Below, piece after piece: positions 20,422 to 28,864 of a DNA stretch of 64,000 bases; position 1 is the stretch's first letter, and every line of letters starts with the position of its first letter. The DNA comes from Synechococcus sp. A18-25c (GTDB lineage: Bacteria; Cyanobacteriota; Cyanobacteriia; PCC-6307; Cyanobiaceae). The position numbers and the translations under genes were made by a program. The notes below the pieces were generated by a model, which was not told where the DNA came from, ran no database searches, and saw nothing but the letters and a program-made list of their open reading frames with translations. The stretch lies in contig NZ_CP047957.1 of the NCBI RefSeq assembly GCF_014280035.1, positions 62,001 to 126,000 on the forward strand, in the 5' to 3' direction.

Positions 20422-20904
20422 ATGACCTCATTTGAAGGACGTTTTACGGATGTGCAAGGTCTGCGCATCGCCGTGGTCATTGCTCGCTTCAACGATCTGG
20501 TTACCGGCAAGCTGCTGAGTGGCTGCCTCGACTGTCTGAGCCGGCATGGTGTCGACACCAGCGCTGAAAGCAATCAGCTGGATGTGGCCTGGGTGCCGGG
20601 CTCTTTTGAGCTTCCTCTGGTGGCGCAGAAGTTAGCCGCCAGCGGTCGCTACCAAGTGGTGGTCACTCTGGGAGCGGTCATCCGTGGTGACACCCCGCAT
20701 TTCGACGTGGTGGTGGCAGAAGCCAGTAAGGGGATTGCTTCGGTGTCTCGGGACACTGGCGTCCCGGTGATCTTCGGTGTGTTGACCACTGACACGATGC
20801 AGCAGGCGCTGGAGCGGGCTGGCATCAAGAGCAATCTGGGTTGGAGTTATGCCTTGCAGGCCCTTGAGATGGGATCGCTGATGAAGGCGATTCCCAACGC
20901 CTGA
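20422..20904 (+). CDS. ribH: 6,7-dimethyl-8-ribityllumazine synthase
   Basis: Penultimate enzyme of riboflavin synthesis. It condenses 5-amino-6-ribitylaminouracil with dihydroxybutanone phosphate in a multimeric shell. Family motifs are present: [12 protein letters not shown] near 16-27, VPGSFELP near 59-66, and the catalytic-His region [14 protein letters not shown] near 85-98. 160 residues with an ATG start. Followed by tRNA-Gly 82 bp downstream. Confidence 0.97.
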   Translation: MTSFEGRFTDVQGLRIAVVIARFNDLVTGKLLSGCLDCLSRHGVDTSAESNQLDVAWVPGSFELPLVAQKLAASGRYQVVVTLGAVIRGDTPHFDVVVAEASKGIASVSRDTGVPVIFGVLTTDTMQQALERAGIKSNLGWSYALQALEMGSLMKAIPNA

Positions 20905-20986
20905 GCCGCTTCCTGATGATTGACCAACGGCACCTTGGTGGTGCATGCTTTCTAGGTCGCTAGGGGCACACCCCGAAGGCTGACCT

Positions 20987-21058
20987 GCGGATGTAGCTCA
21001 GTGGTAGAGCATCTCCTTGCCAAGGAGAGGGTCGAGAGTTCGAATCTCTTCATCCGCT
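20987..21058 (+). tRNA. tRNA-Gly (anticodon GCC)
   Basis: A full cloverleaf can be drawn. The acceptor is GCGGATG/CATCCGC; the D stem GCTC/GAGC; the anticodon stem TCTCC/GGAGA around loop TTGCCAA (anticodon GCC); and the T arm has GTTCGAATC. CCA is not encoded. It lies at the border between housekeeping genes and the surface-glycan region. Confidence 0.97.
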
Positions 21059-21066
21059 TGATGACA

Positions 21067-21522
21067 TCACTGCTTCCGAATCAGGAGGTGCTGATTGCTT
21101 GCATGGCTGAACCCCAGCTGTTGATAGAAGCCGCTGCTGTTGGTGGTCATGAGATAGACCCGTTCCACTTCGCGAAGGTGGGGTGAGGCCAGCAACGCTT
21201 CCACCACGCGGCGTCCCAGGCCACGGCCTTGCAGGTCGCCGGCTACGACAATGTCCCAGAGCACGGCCCGGTGGATGCCATCGCTGTTGGCTCGGCCGAA
21301 TCCCACCATGCGTTTGCCGCGCCAGAGGCTCACCACCACCTGGCTGCCGGCCAGCATGCGTCGCAGTTGAGCGGGGCTGCGACCGCGGGCCCAAAAGGCG
21401 TGCTTGTCGAGCAGGCGTCGCAGTTTGAGCAGGCCCCGGCTGGGTCTCAGCTTCGGTCCTAGCCCCAGCCAGCGCAGGCCGGGAGCGCCCGGAGCGTGCT
21501 CAACCAGACAGATACGGGCCAT
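21067..21522 (-). CDS. GNAT family N-acetyltransferase
   Basis: About 151 residues from the ATG at 21522; a TTG-started form 21 codons longer is less likely. The acetyl-CoA motif A is clear (WDIVVAGDLQGRGLGRRVVEALL, with the Q/R-x-x-G-x-G/A core), followed by motif B (SSGFYQQLGF). The substrate cannot be told. It ends 8 bp from the tRNA-Gly 3' end, convergent with it. Confidence 0.85.
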   Translation of the reverse strand: MARICLVEHAPGAPGLRWLGLGPKLRPSRGLLKLRRLLDKHAFWARGRSPAQLRRMLAGSQVVVSLWRGKRMVGFGRANSDGIHRAVLWDIVVAGDLQGRGLGRRVVEALLASPHLREVERVYLMTTNSSGFYQQLGFSHASNQHLLIRKQ

Positions 21523-21672
21523 GGCAGGAGAACGCAGGCCTTCATCATCGGCCTCCCGTGGTTTTCGGGCATGCAATCTCTTCAATCCGCTGCATCGACT
21601 GGCGCTTTTGGGCCCTTACTGAGGCATGCATGCTGAAATGGCGCCGGTTGAGGTTGAGGCAGCAGCAGATCA

Positions 21673-22614
21673 ATGGGGCGCAAGGGGATCATCCTGGCTG
21701 GCGGCAGCGGCACCCGATTGGCCCCGCTCACCACAGCTGTGAGCAAGCAGCTGATGCCGGTCTATGACAAGCCGATGATCCACTACCCGCTCAGCACGCT
21801 GATGTTGGCGGGCATTCGCGAGGTGTTGATCATCACCACCCCCCACGACCAGGCAGCGTTTCAGCGCCTGTTGGGGGATGGCAGCGCCTGGGGGATGACC
21901 ATCGCCTACGCCGTGCAGCCGAGCCCCGATGGACTGGCCCAGGCTTTTCTGATCGGCGCAAACTTTCTCGATGGGGCCTCTGCGGCCCTGGTGCTGGGCG
22001 ATAACCTCTTCCATGGCCATGAACTGATCCCTCAGCTGCAGGCGGCTACAACCCGCCACCAGGGGGGCACGGTGTTTGCCTATCCCGTCCGCGATCCCGA
22101 GCGTTATGGGGTGGTGGAGTTTGATGCCGCTGGTAAAGCGCTCAGCATCGAGGAGAAGCCGGTCCAACCGCGCAGCCGCTATGCCGTCACTGGGCTGTAT
22201 TTCTACGATCACACCGTGGTGGATCGGGCCCGTGCGGTGCAGCCCTCGGCACGTGGTGAGCTGGAGATCACAAGCCTGAATCAGATGTATCTGGCGGAGC
22301 AGCAACTCACCGTGGAACTGATGGGCCGCGGCATGGCCTGGCTCGACACCGGCACTTTTGATTCCCTGCATGAGGCGGGGGCTTACATCCGTACCCTCGA
22401 ACAACGGCAGGGGCTGAAGGTCGGCTGCCCGGAGGAGGTGGCCTGGCGGCGGGGGTGGATCGATGCCGCTCAGTTGGCGCAGCTGGCCCAGCCTCTCCTG
22501 AAGAGCGGTTACGGCCGTTACTTGCTGCAGCTGTTGGAGGAGCCCACTGGGGAACATGCGCTGTTGCAGAGGAACCTGGAGGGCCGCCCCTCGGAGATCA
22601 GGCATGCCCGCTGA
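21673..22614 (+). CDS. rmlA: Glucose-1-phosphate thymidylyltransferase
   Basis: Makes dTDP-glucose from glucose-1-phosphate and dTTP, the first step of dTDP-L-rhamnose synthesis. The nucleotide-binding [11 protein letters not shown] is near 10-20, [10 protein letters not shown] near 36, [19 protein letters not shown] near 160-178, and GMAWLDTGT near 218. 313 residues, slightly longer than usual at the C-terminus. First of the rmlA-rmlC-rmlD run; it overlaps rmlC by 11 bp. Confidence 0.97.
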   Translation: MGRKGIILAGGSGTRLAPLTTAVSKQLMPVYDKPMIHYPLSTLMLAGIREVLIITTPHDQAAFQRLLGDGSAWGMTIAYAVQPSPDGLAQAFLIGANFLDGASAALVLGDNLFHGHELIPQLQAATTRHQGGTVFAYPVRDPERYGVVEFDAAGKALSIEEKPVQPRSRYAVTGLYFYDHTVVDRARAVQPSARGELEITSLNQMYLAEQQLTVELMGRGMAWLDTGTFDSLHEAGAYIRTLEQRQGLKVGCPEEVAWRRGWIDAAQLAQLAQPLLKSGYGRYLLQLLEEPTGEHALLQRNLEGRPSEIRHAR

Positions 22615-23221
22615 AACGCTGCTGACAGCATCCGATCAGCCCATGGCCGGTCCGCTGTTGATCACTCCCCAGGTGTTCGGCGATGACCGCGGATTTTTTT
22701 ATGAGAGTTGGAATGAGCGCCGTTTCCGCCAAGACCTGATCACAGCCGGTTTGCCAACCGCTGAAGCGGAGGGCCTGCAGTTCCGCCAGGACAACCATTC
22801 CCGCTCTAGCCGCGGCGTGTTGCGGGGTCTGCATTTTCAGCTCCCACCCGAACCCCAGGGCAAGCTGGTGCGTTGCAGTGTCGGCAGTATCTTCGATGTG
22901 GCGGTGGATTTGCGCCGCGGCTCCCCCAGTTACGGCCAGTGGGTGGGCGCGACGCTGTCGGCGGAGAACCACCAGCAGTTGTGGGTGCCGGTGGGGTTCG
23001 CCCATGGTTTTCTCACCCTCAGTGATGACGCCGAGGTGCAATACAAGGCGAGTGGCTTCTGGAACCGCGACTGCGAACGGTCCTTGTGTTGGGATGACCC
23101 CTCCATTGCGATTGATTGGCCGCTGCAGCAGGCCGGTGTGACGACGCCATTGCTGGCCGCCAAGGATGCAGAGGCGCCGGGGCTGCAGACGTTGCTGTCG
23201 GCGGGTGAGGTGTTCGCTTGA
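22604..23221 (+). CDS. rmlC: dTDP-4-dehydrorhamnose 3,5-epimerase
   Basis: Third step of dTDP-L-rhamnose synthesis. The cupin-type epimerase motifs are present: [30 protein letters not shown] (catalytic His region near 62-70) and [13 protein letters not shown]. The ATG at 22604 is preferred to the longer ORF start at 22556 because it matches the family length (205 residues). Overlaps rmlA at the start and rmlD at the stop, so translation is probably coupled. Confidence 0.96.
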   Translation: MPAETLLTASDQPMAGPLLITPQVFGDDRGFFYESWNERRFRQDLITAGLPTAEAEGLQFRQDNHSRSSRGVLRGLHFQLPPEPQGKLVRCSVGSIFDVAVDLRRGSPSYGQWVGATLSAENHQQLWVPVGFAHGFLTLSDDAEVQYKASGFWNRDCERSLCWDDPSIAIDWPLQQAGVTTPLLAAKDAEAPGLQTLLSAGEVFA

Positions 23222-24105
23222 AGGTTTTACTCACTGGTGCCGGGGGACAGTTGGGTCAGGCGTTGTGCGACTCGGTGCCGCAGGGCCTGGAGCTGATCGC
23301 CACCGGCCGCCAGCAGCTGAACCTTGCCGATGCCCAGGCCTGCCGTGCAGCAGTGGAACAACACCGGCCGGACTGGGTGCTGAATGCCGGTGCCTACACC
23401 GCCGTTGACAAAGCCGAATCACAGCCAGAGTTGGCGCAAGCGGTGAATGCCGGGGCTCCTCGTGCTTTCGCGGAGGCCTTAGCAGAGCGCGGCGGCCGCT
23501 TGCTGCAGGTCAGCACCGATTTTGTGTTCAACGGCCAGCAGGGTCACCCTTACCAATCGACCCAGCCCCGCCAGCCCCTCGGCATCTACGGCTTGAGCAA
23601 GGCGGCAGGGGAAGAGGCGCTGGAGGCAACCCTGGGATGTGGTGTTGCAGGGGCGGCCACGATCCTGCGCACCAGCTGGGTGTACGGCCCAGTGGGCCGC
23701 AATTTTCTGCTCACCATGCTGCGTTTGCATCGCCTCAAGGCGGAAGCCGGGGAACCGTTGTTGGTGGTGGCGGATCAGGTGGGCTGTCCCACCTCAACGT
23801 TCGGCCTGGCCGAGGCCTGCTGGGCAGTGATCCAGCAGCAGGTGGCGGGCATCCATCACTGGAGCGATGCCGGTGTGGCCAGTTGGTACGACTTTTCGGT
23901 GGCCATTGGCGAGCTGGCGGTCGCTCGTGGCCTCATCCCCAAGGCCGCCAAGGTGCAGCCGATCACGGCAGCGGAGTACCCCACGCCGGCGCAGCGACCG
24001 GCCTATTCGCTGCTCGCTTGCGCTGACACGCGCCGTCAACTTCAACGGCAGCCGCAGCATTGGCGTGCTGCCCTGGAGGAGGTCATCCGCCATGTGGAGG
24101 CATGA
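23218..24105 (+). CDS. rmlD: dTDP-4-dehydrorhamnose reductase
   Basis: Last step of dTDP-L-rhamnose synthesis, NADPH-dependent. The N-terminal Rossmann motif LLTGAGGQLGQ is at about 4-14, the STDFVFNGQQGHPY segment near 100, and the YGLSKAAGE catalytic Tyr-x3-Lys near 123-131. The TTG start at 23218 overlaps the rmlC stop. 295 residues, normal size. Its 3' end overlaps the next gene by 14 bp. Confidence 0.96.
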   Translation: MKVLLTGAGGQLGQALCDSVPQGLELIATGRQQLNLADAQACRAAVEQHRPDWVLNAGAYTAVDKAESQPELAQAVNAGAPRAFAEALAERGGRLLQVSTDFVFNGQQGHPYQSTQPRQPLGIYGLSKAAGEEALEATLGCGVAGAATILRTSWVYGPVGRNFLLTMLRLHRLKAEAGEPLLVVADQVGCPTSTFGLAEACWAVIQQQVAGIHHWSDAGVASWYDFSVAIGELAVARGLIPKAAKVQPITAAEYPTPAQRPAYSLLACADTRRQLQRQPQHWRAALEEVIRHVEA

Positions 24106-25447
24106 TCCCCGCACGCTGATCCTGCGGGCGTTGCTGCTGGATGCGGCCGGTCAGCTGCTCATCTTGGGCTTGATCCTCTGGATGCCGTCGTTGCTCGGTT
24201 GGACGATCGGCGGCAGCAACCTGGAGGGACAGTGGGGCTGGCTGTTGTTCTCGCTGCTGCTCTATCCCTTGCTGGGTTGGCTGTTTGGCAGTTACACGGT
24301 GTTGCGCTGGCGGCGTCTCACCCTGCCGGTGCTGTTGCAGCGGCTGGTGATCACCGCGGCGGTGAGCGTGCTGGTGGTGGCCGTGGCCCGTTGGTTGATC
24401 AATCCCGCCGATGCGGTGTGGCTGGTGTATCGGCGCGTGCAGTTGGTGTGGATGGTGGCGCTCACAGGTTGGGCCCTGCTTGTGCGATTGGCGCTGCGGC
24501 GTGGGCTGCTGCTGCATGACACGCCTCGGCTGTTGCTGTTGGCCCAGCCGAACGACATCCACACCGTGCTCACTGCCTGGCGGCGCGTGCCCCATCGCCA
24601 GCGCCTCTCACCTGTGGATGCGCTTCGGCTGCAACGGCGCCTGGATCAACCGGAGCAGCCGCTCCTGGTTGCTGTGAGTTCGGAGTTGCGCCGGGATCCC
24701 AGCCAGCGCTCGCTGCTGGAGAGCCTGGAGATGCGGGATCCGCGCGTCGTTCGCAGCGTGTCGGTTCTCAGCCTGTTTGAACAGTTGCAGGAACGTCTGC
24801 CCCCTGTGTTGATGGGGGATGTTCCCTTCACGTACGACGATCTGCCTTGGGCCGCTACCTTCAGCGTTCAGGCTCAGCTCAAGCGCATGGCCGATCTGCT
24901 GGTGGCGGCGGTGTTGTTGCTGCTCACAGCCCCGTTCATCGCTGTGGCGGCTCTGCTGATTTGGTTGCAAGATCGGGGGCCCATCTTTTATTCACAGCAG
25001 CGCAGCGGCTGGCTGGGGCGCCCGTTCACTGTGTTGAAGCTGCGCACTATGTCGGTGCAACCGGCGGATGCCCCGGCGGAGTGGACCCAGGTCGGCGATC
25101 AGCGCATCACGGCCATTGGTGCTGTGCTGCGTCGGGTGCGACTGGATGAGTTGCCGCAGCTGTTGAATGTGCTCAACGGCGAGATGAGCCTGATCGGTCC
25201 TCGGCCGGAGCGGCCGGAGCTGGAGCATCAACTGGAGCGCAGCATTCCCCACTACCGCAAGCGGCACTGGATGCGTCCGGGCTTAAGCGGCTGGGCCCAA
25301 GTGTGTGCTCCCTATGCCAGCAGTATCGAGGATTCAGACCTCAAGCTCTCCTACGACCTCTACTACTTGCGGCACTTCAGCACCTGGTTGGATTTGGTGA
25401 TCCTGTTCCGCACGATCAAGACGGTGCTCAAGGCGGGCGGGCGCTGA
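24092..25447 (+). CDS. Polyprenyl glycosylphosphotransferase (initiating sugar transferase)
   Basis: 451 residues. The N-terminal half has several hydrophobic helices (about 10-130). A C-terminal bacterial sugar transferase domain begins with a membrane-associated helix (near 270-290) and holds QQRSGWLGRPFTVLKLRTM, RRVRLDELPQLLNVLNGEMSLIGPRPERPE and the RPGLSGWAQV motif. Such enzymes load the first sugar phosphate onto undecaprenyl phosphate at the inner membrane. The ATG at 24092 overlaps rmlD; the ORF extends further upstream only through rmlD shadow sequence. Which sugar is used cannot be told. Confidence 0.93.
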   Translation: MWRHDPRTLILRALLLDAAGQLLILGLILWMPSLLGWTIGGSNLEGQWGWLLFSLLLYPLLGWLFGSYTVLRWRRLTLPVLLQRLVITAAVSVLVVAVARWLINPADAVWLVYRRVQLVWMVALTGWALLVRLALRRGLLLHDTPRLLLLAQPNDIHTVLTAWRRVPHRQRLSPVDALRLQRRLDQPEQPLLVAVSSELRRDPSQRSLLESLEMRDPRVVRSVSVLSLFEQLQERLPPVLMGDVPFTYDDLPWAATFSVQAQLKRMADLLVAAVLLLLTAPFIAVAALLIWLQDRGPIFYSQQRSGWLGRPFTVLKLRTMSVQPADAPAEWTQVGDQRITAIGAVLRRVRLDELPQLLNVLNGEMSLIGPRPERPELEHQLERSIPHYRKRHWMRPGLSGWAQVCAPYASSIEDSDLKLSYDLYYLRHFSTWLDLVILFRTIKTVLKAGGR

Positions 25448-25562
25448 GATGAGCTTTAAGTGGCATCTCAGCAACCCGTCATGGGGTGGACAGGTTTGAG
25501 TCATAGTTTCGTCATGGGTTGTGAGTAGCTTGAATTGAGATCCACGATCAGTTGTTTCCGCC

Positions 25563-26729
25563 ATGTGCATGCTTTGCGATCAGGCACGCGGACAACGTTT
25601 TGTTGCTGGTGAGTTGAACGACAGAAAGGCTTTGTACGGGCTTTCGATTGCGCCTGCGGAGTTGCTTGATAACGACAGTGTTGCTTACACCCAATGGTCC
25701 ACAGCGACCGATGGCGTTCTCGATTATTACCTCCACACTCTTGGTGGTGAAGTAGTTGTCTACGGAGGTGGGTTTGGAGAACAAACGATTCAATCAGTTG
25801 CGATTTCACAGGCAGACCAAAATTATTTCAATGCGATGGTTCAACGGCTCGACAGCATTCTTGATCTCGATTTTCGTCAGGTGGGTAATGCTGACTCTGC
25901 GGATGTTGATCTCTACTACGACACTGTGATCGATGTGGGTGGAGGCGGTAACACGCTTGGCTTAGCGACCACCAGTGGTCGTGGTGGCTGGGAGCTGTTT
26001 GTGAATTATCCCGAGGTTGAATTTGATGAGGCCTATCGCCGTTATGTCTTAGTCCATGAGTTTGGCCATTCCCTTGGCCTAGAGCATCCTTTTGAGGCGG
26101 GTGATGGCGATGCGGTCAAAGGCATCACGGATCCCTGGTTGTCTGCCTATCCAGAAGACACGGTGATGGCGTACCGCAATCCATCCAGCGGCACATGGCC
26201 CGACTTCTTCACAACCAACGATCTGAACGCCCTGATTGCGGTGTGGGGTGCTGAAACCCGGTTGTTTGGAGACGATCGCGACTTCGTCATGGGGGCCGCG
26301 TATCGAGACATTTTTCTTGGAGCAGGCGGCGACGATGAATTAAGGGGTAGGAAGGGTGCAGATCGCGTCGAAGGTGGTCTTGGCAACGATCAGGTGATGG
26401 GCGGCGACGGAGCTGACAATCTGTTGGGCGGGGCTGGCGATGACGCCATCTTTGGCGGTTTCGGGCACGACACGATTAACGGTGGAAGCGGAACCGATCG
26501 GATTCGTGGCGGTTATGGCGGAGATTTGTTCCTGATTTCGTCTGGCCAGGATGTGATCGAAGATTTCCGTTTGACCGAAAATGATCGGCTTGGGTTGCGA
26601 TCGTGGATCGATTTTGAGCTGCAACAGCAAGGCAATGACCTGCAGGTGATCACGTCGCTGGGCACGACCACGCTTTGGGGCGTGGATTTGGGCAGCTTCT
26701 TGGCTCAGGACCGCGTGATCACGGTCTGA
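25563..26729 (+). CDS. RTX-type zinc metalloprotease (serralysin-like)
   Basis: 388 residues with no signal peptide. The N-terminus MCMLC has a Cys pair that I recall from some marine RTX metalloproteases. The catalytic zinc site HEFGHSLGLEH is near 165-175, with a Met-turn-like segment (DTVMAYRN) about 30 residues later. Tandem calcium-binding RTX nonapeptides (GGxGxDxxx) follow at about 245-325, then a C-terminal domain ending in hydrophobic residues. This is the classical type I-secreted protease plan. It interrupts the rhamnose genes, lying between the sugar transferase and rmlB. Role unknown: surface turnover or nutrient acquisition are possible. Confidence 0.9.
   Translation: MCMLCDQARGQRFVAGELNDRKALYGLSIAPAELLDNDSVAYTQWSTATDGVLDYYLHTLGGEVVVYGGGFGEQTIQSVAISQADQNYFNAMVQRLDSILDLDFRQVGNADSADVDLYYDTVIDVGGGGNTLGLATTSGRGGWELFVNYPEVEFDEAYRRYVLVHEFGHSLGLEHPFEAGDGDAVKGITDPWLSAYPEDTVMAYRNPSSGTWPDFFTTNDLNALIAVWGAETRLFGDDRDFVMGAAYRDIFLGAGGDDELRGRKGADRVEGGLGNDQVMGGDGADNLLGGAGDDAIFGGFGHDTINGGSGTDRIRGGYGGDLFLISSGQDVIEDFRLTENDRLGLRSWIDFELQQQGNDLQVITSLGTTTLWGVDLGSFLAQDRVITV
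26290..26530 (+). repeat. RTX nonapeptide repeats inside the metalloprotease gene
   Basis: Tandem codons for GGxGxDxxx units (for example GGAGDDAIFG, GGFGHDTING and GGSGTDRIRG). These are the calcium-binding beta-roll repeats of type I-secreted proteins. Confidence 0.88.
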
Positions 26730-26759
26730 TTACGATCAGCCAGCGCGCTTCGCCTGCTG

Positions 26760-27857
26760 ATGCCGTCTTTGTTGCCTGATTCCATCCGGCGTGTGCTGGT
26801 GACCGGTGGCGCCGGCTTCATCGGTGGCGCTGTCGTCCGGCGGCTGTTGCGCGATACCCAGGTGCAGGTGTTCAACCTCGACAAGATGGGTTACGCCAGT
26901 GACTGCAGCGGGATTGAGGCGGAACTCACGGGATTGGGGGCTGCTGCGGTCAGACGTCATCACCTCCTGCAGGTGGATCTGGCGGATGAGCAGGCTACCC
27001 AGGCGGCGGTCAAGCAGGCCGACCCTGATCTGGTGCTGCACCTGGCGGCTGAAAGTCATGTCGATCGCTCCATCGATGGGCCGGGAGCGTTTTTGGAGAG
27101 CAATGTCAGCGGCACGTTTTCGCTGCTGCAGGCCTGCCGGGCCCACTGGGAAGTTCTTCCAGATGAGCGCAAAGCACAGTTCCGCTTTCAGCACATCAGC
27201 ACCGATGAGGTGTTCGGTTCGCTGGGCGCTAAGGGCCGCTTTTCAGAAACGACCCCCTATGACCCCCGCAGTCCTTACTCCGCCAGCAAGGCGGCCAGTG
27301 ATCATCTGGTAAGTGCCTGGCATCACACCTATGGAATGCCTGTGCTGCTCACCAACTGCAGCAACAATTACGGGCCTTGGCAGTTCCCGGAGAAGTTGAT
27401 TCCGGTGGTGATCCTCAAAGCGGTGGCCGGTGAGCCGATTCCTCTGTATGGCGATGGTGCCAATGTGCGGGATTGGTTGTTTGTCGACGACCATGTGGAT
27501 GCCTTGTTGCTGGTGGCTTCCAAAGGTGAGGTCGGCCGCAGCTACTGCGTCGGTGGTCACGGGGAGCGCAGCAACCGTGAGGTGGTGGAAACCATCTGTG
27601 TACTGCTGGATGAACTGCGGCCGCAGGACGCTCCCCATGCACGCTTGATCACCTTGGTCAACGACCGGCCTGGCCATGACCGTCGCTATGCCATCGATCC
27701 CGGGCGGATCATGGTGGAGCTGGGCTGGCAGCCACGCCATGCCTTCCGCACAGGTCTTGAAGCCACCGTCCGTTGGTATCTCGAGCATCTCGACTGGTGT
27801 GCGGCAGTGCGCAACCGTGCCGACTACAGCGGGGAGCGCATTGGAGTGACGGGATGA
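26760..27857 (+). CDS. rmlB: dTDP-glucose 4,6-dehydratase
   Basis: Second step of dTDP-L-rhamnose synthesis. The NAD-binding GGAGFIGGAVVRRLL is near 15-30, the ISTDEVFGSLG segment contains the catalytic Thr-Asp-Glu, and YSASKAASDHLV gives the Tyr-x3-Lys. 365 residues. ATG at 26760, 30 bp after the protease stop; the next gene overlaps its stop by 4 bp (ATGA). Separated from rmlACD by the sugar transferase and protease genes. Confidence 0.96.
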   Translation: MPSLLPDSIRRVLVTGGAGFIGGAVVRRLLRDTQVQVFNLDKMGYASDCSGIEAELTGLGAAAVRRHHLLQVDLADEQATQAAVKQADPDLVLHLAAESHVDRSIDGPGAFLESNVSGTFSLLQACRAHWEVLPDERKAQFRFQHISTDEVFGSLGAKGRFSETTPYDPRSPYSASKAASDHLVSAWHHTYGMPVLLTNCSNNYGPWQFPEKLIPVVILKAVAGEPIPLYGDGANVRDWLFVDDHVDALLLVASKGEVGRSYCVGGHGERSNREVVETICVLLDELRPQDAPHARLITLVNDRPGHDRRYAIDPGRIMVELGWQPRHAFRTGLEATVRWYLEHLDWCAAVRNRADYSGERIGVTG

Positions 27858-28864
27858 CCTTGCGTCTCCAGCTTCATGTCGGCCATGGCAAGACCGGTAG
27901 TTCGTATCTGCAGAGCTGGCTGGCTGCCAATGCCGCCGTGCTGCTGAACCAGCATCAGCTGCTATATCCGCAGATCTGTCCGTTCACGCGCGTCCGCGAC
28001 CGCCGCGCGGAGCAGAGTCAATTCAGCATGGGCAATGGGTTTGTGCTCAACCCTGTGTTGCAGGACGGGGTGAGCTGGCGTCGGCAGCAGCGTTGGTGGC
28101 GGCGGCTGTGCCAGCAACAGTTCCTGCAGCCGCAGCAGCTGACATCGCTGGTGTTCAGCCATGAGCCCTGGGCGCGACAATTGCCCTCGCAATGGCCGCA
28201 GCTGATGCAGCTGGTGGCGTTGATGGAGGTGCAGGCCCTGGATTGCTGGTTGCTGGTGCGCGATCCCCTCGACCATGCCCTCTCCGTCTACGGGCAGATG
28301 GTGAAACGCCATGGCTTTTCTGGCTCAGTGGAGGACTGGCTCGGCATCTACGACTTCCCTGAGGTGTTGATGCGCTTTCTGGATGCCGTTGAGGCCTCAA
28401 GCCATGCTGTGTGTCTGCGGGTGGATCACTACGGCTCCAGGCGTCAGGAGCTGCTGCGATGCTTGAAGCAATGGTTGGTGCTTCCCGCCGATGGCGACTG
28501 GACGGCGATCAGCGATGACCGGGTGAATCGCTCACTGACCGCCGCTGAACTCACCCTGATGCGTTGGTTGAATGCCCGTGACCCTGACCTGGCCTTGCGC
28601 ACGGGTGAGCATCTGATTCAGCGCCTGCCGCAGTTGCGTGGTGCTGTGCAGCCACCGTCCGTGCCGGTGATCGAACGCTTTTTGCAGAGATGGCAGGGCA
28701 CAGTGGATCGGCTTAATCAACGCCTGCCATCCCATGCGCAGCTCCGCTTGCCGAGGCCTGAGACAGGTGGCTTGCCTGGCGACGATGCCTTTGCAGACCC
28801 TGCCCTGACCTTGACGCGGGAGCAACTTGACTGTCTGTTGGATGCAGCCCAGGGGGTGCGGTGA
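27854..28864 (+). CDS. Sulfotransferase-like P-loop protein
   Basis: 336 residues from the ATG at 27854; the longer ORF to 27773 is shadow of rmlB. The N-terminal LHVGHGKTGSSYLQSWL resembles the PAPS 5'-phosphosulfate loop of carbohydrate sulfotransferases. A later segment WLLVRDPLDHALSVYGQMV resembles the 3'-phosphate motif (RDPxxxxxS). The C-terminal part is unlike well-known families. Likely transfers sulfate to a glycan in this cluster; the acceptor is unknown. Overlaps rmlB at the start and the sulfatase gene at its stop. Confidence 0.78.
   Translation: MTLRLQLHVGHGKTGSSYLQSWLAANAAVLLNQHQLLYPQICPFTRVRDRRAEQSQFSMGNGFVLNPVLQDGVSWRRQQRWWRRLCQQQFLQPQQLTSLVFSHEPWARQLPSQWPQLMQLVALMEVQALDCWLLVRDPLDHALSVYGQMVKRHGFSGSVEDWLGIYDFPEVLMRFLDAVEASSHAVCLRVDHYGSRRQELLRCLKQWLVLPADGDWTAISDDRVNRSLTAAELTLMRWLNARDPDLALRTGEHLIQRLPQLRGAVQPPSVPVIERFLQRWQGTVDRLNQRLPSHAQLRLPRPETGGLPGDDAFADPALTLTREQLDCLLDAAQGVR

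Noticed and set aside
20987-21058. Island attachment site at tRNA-Gly
   Set aside because: No integrase and no second copy of the tRNA 3' end were noticed in the window, so it is not called as an att site.
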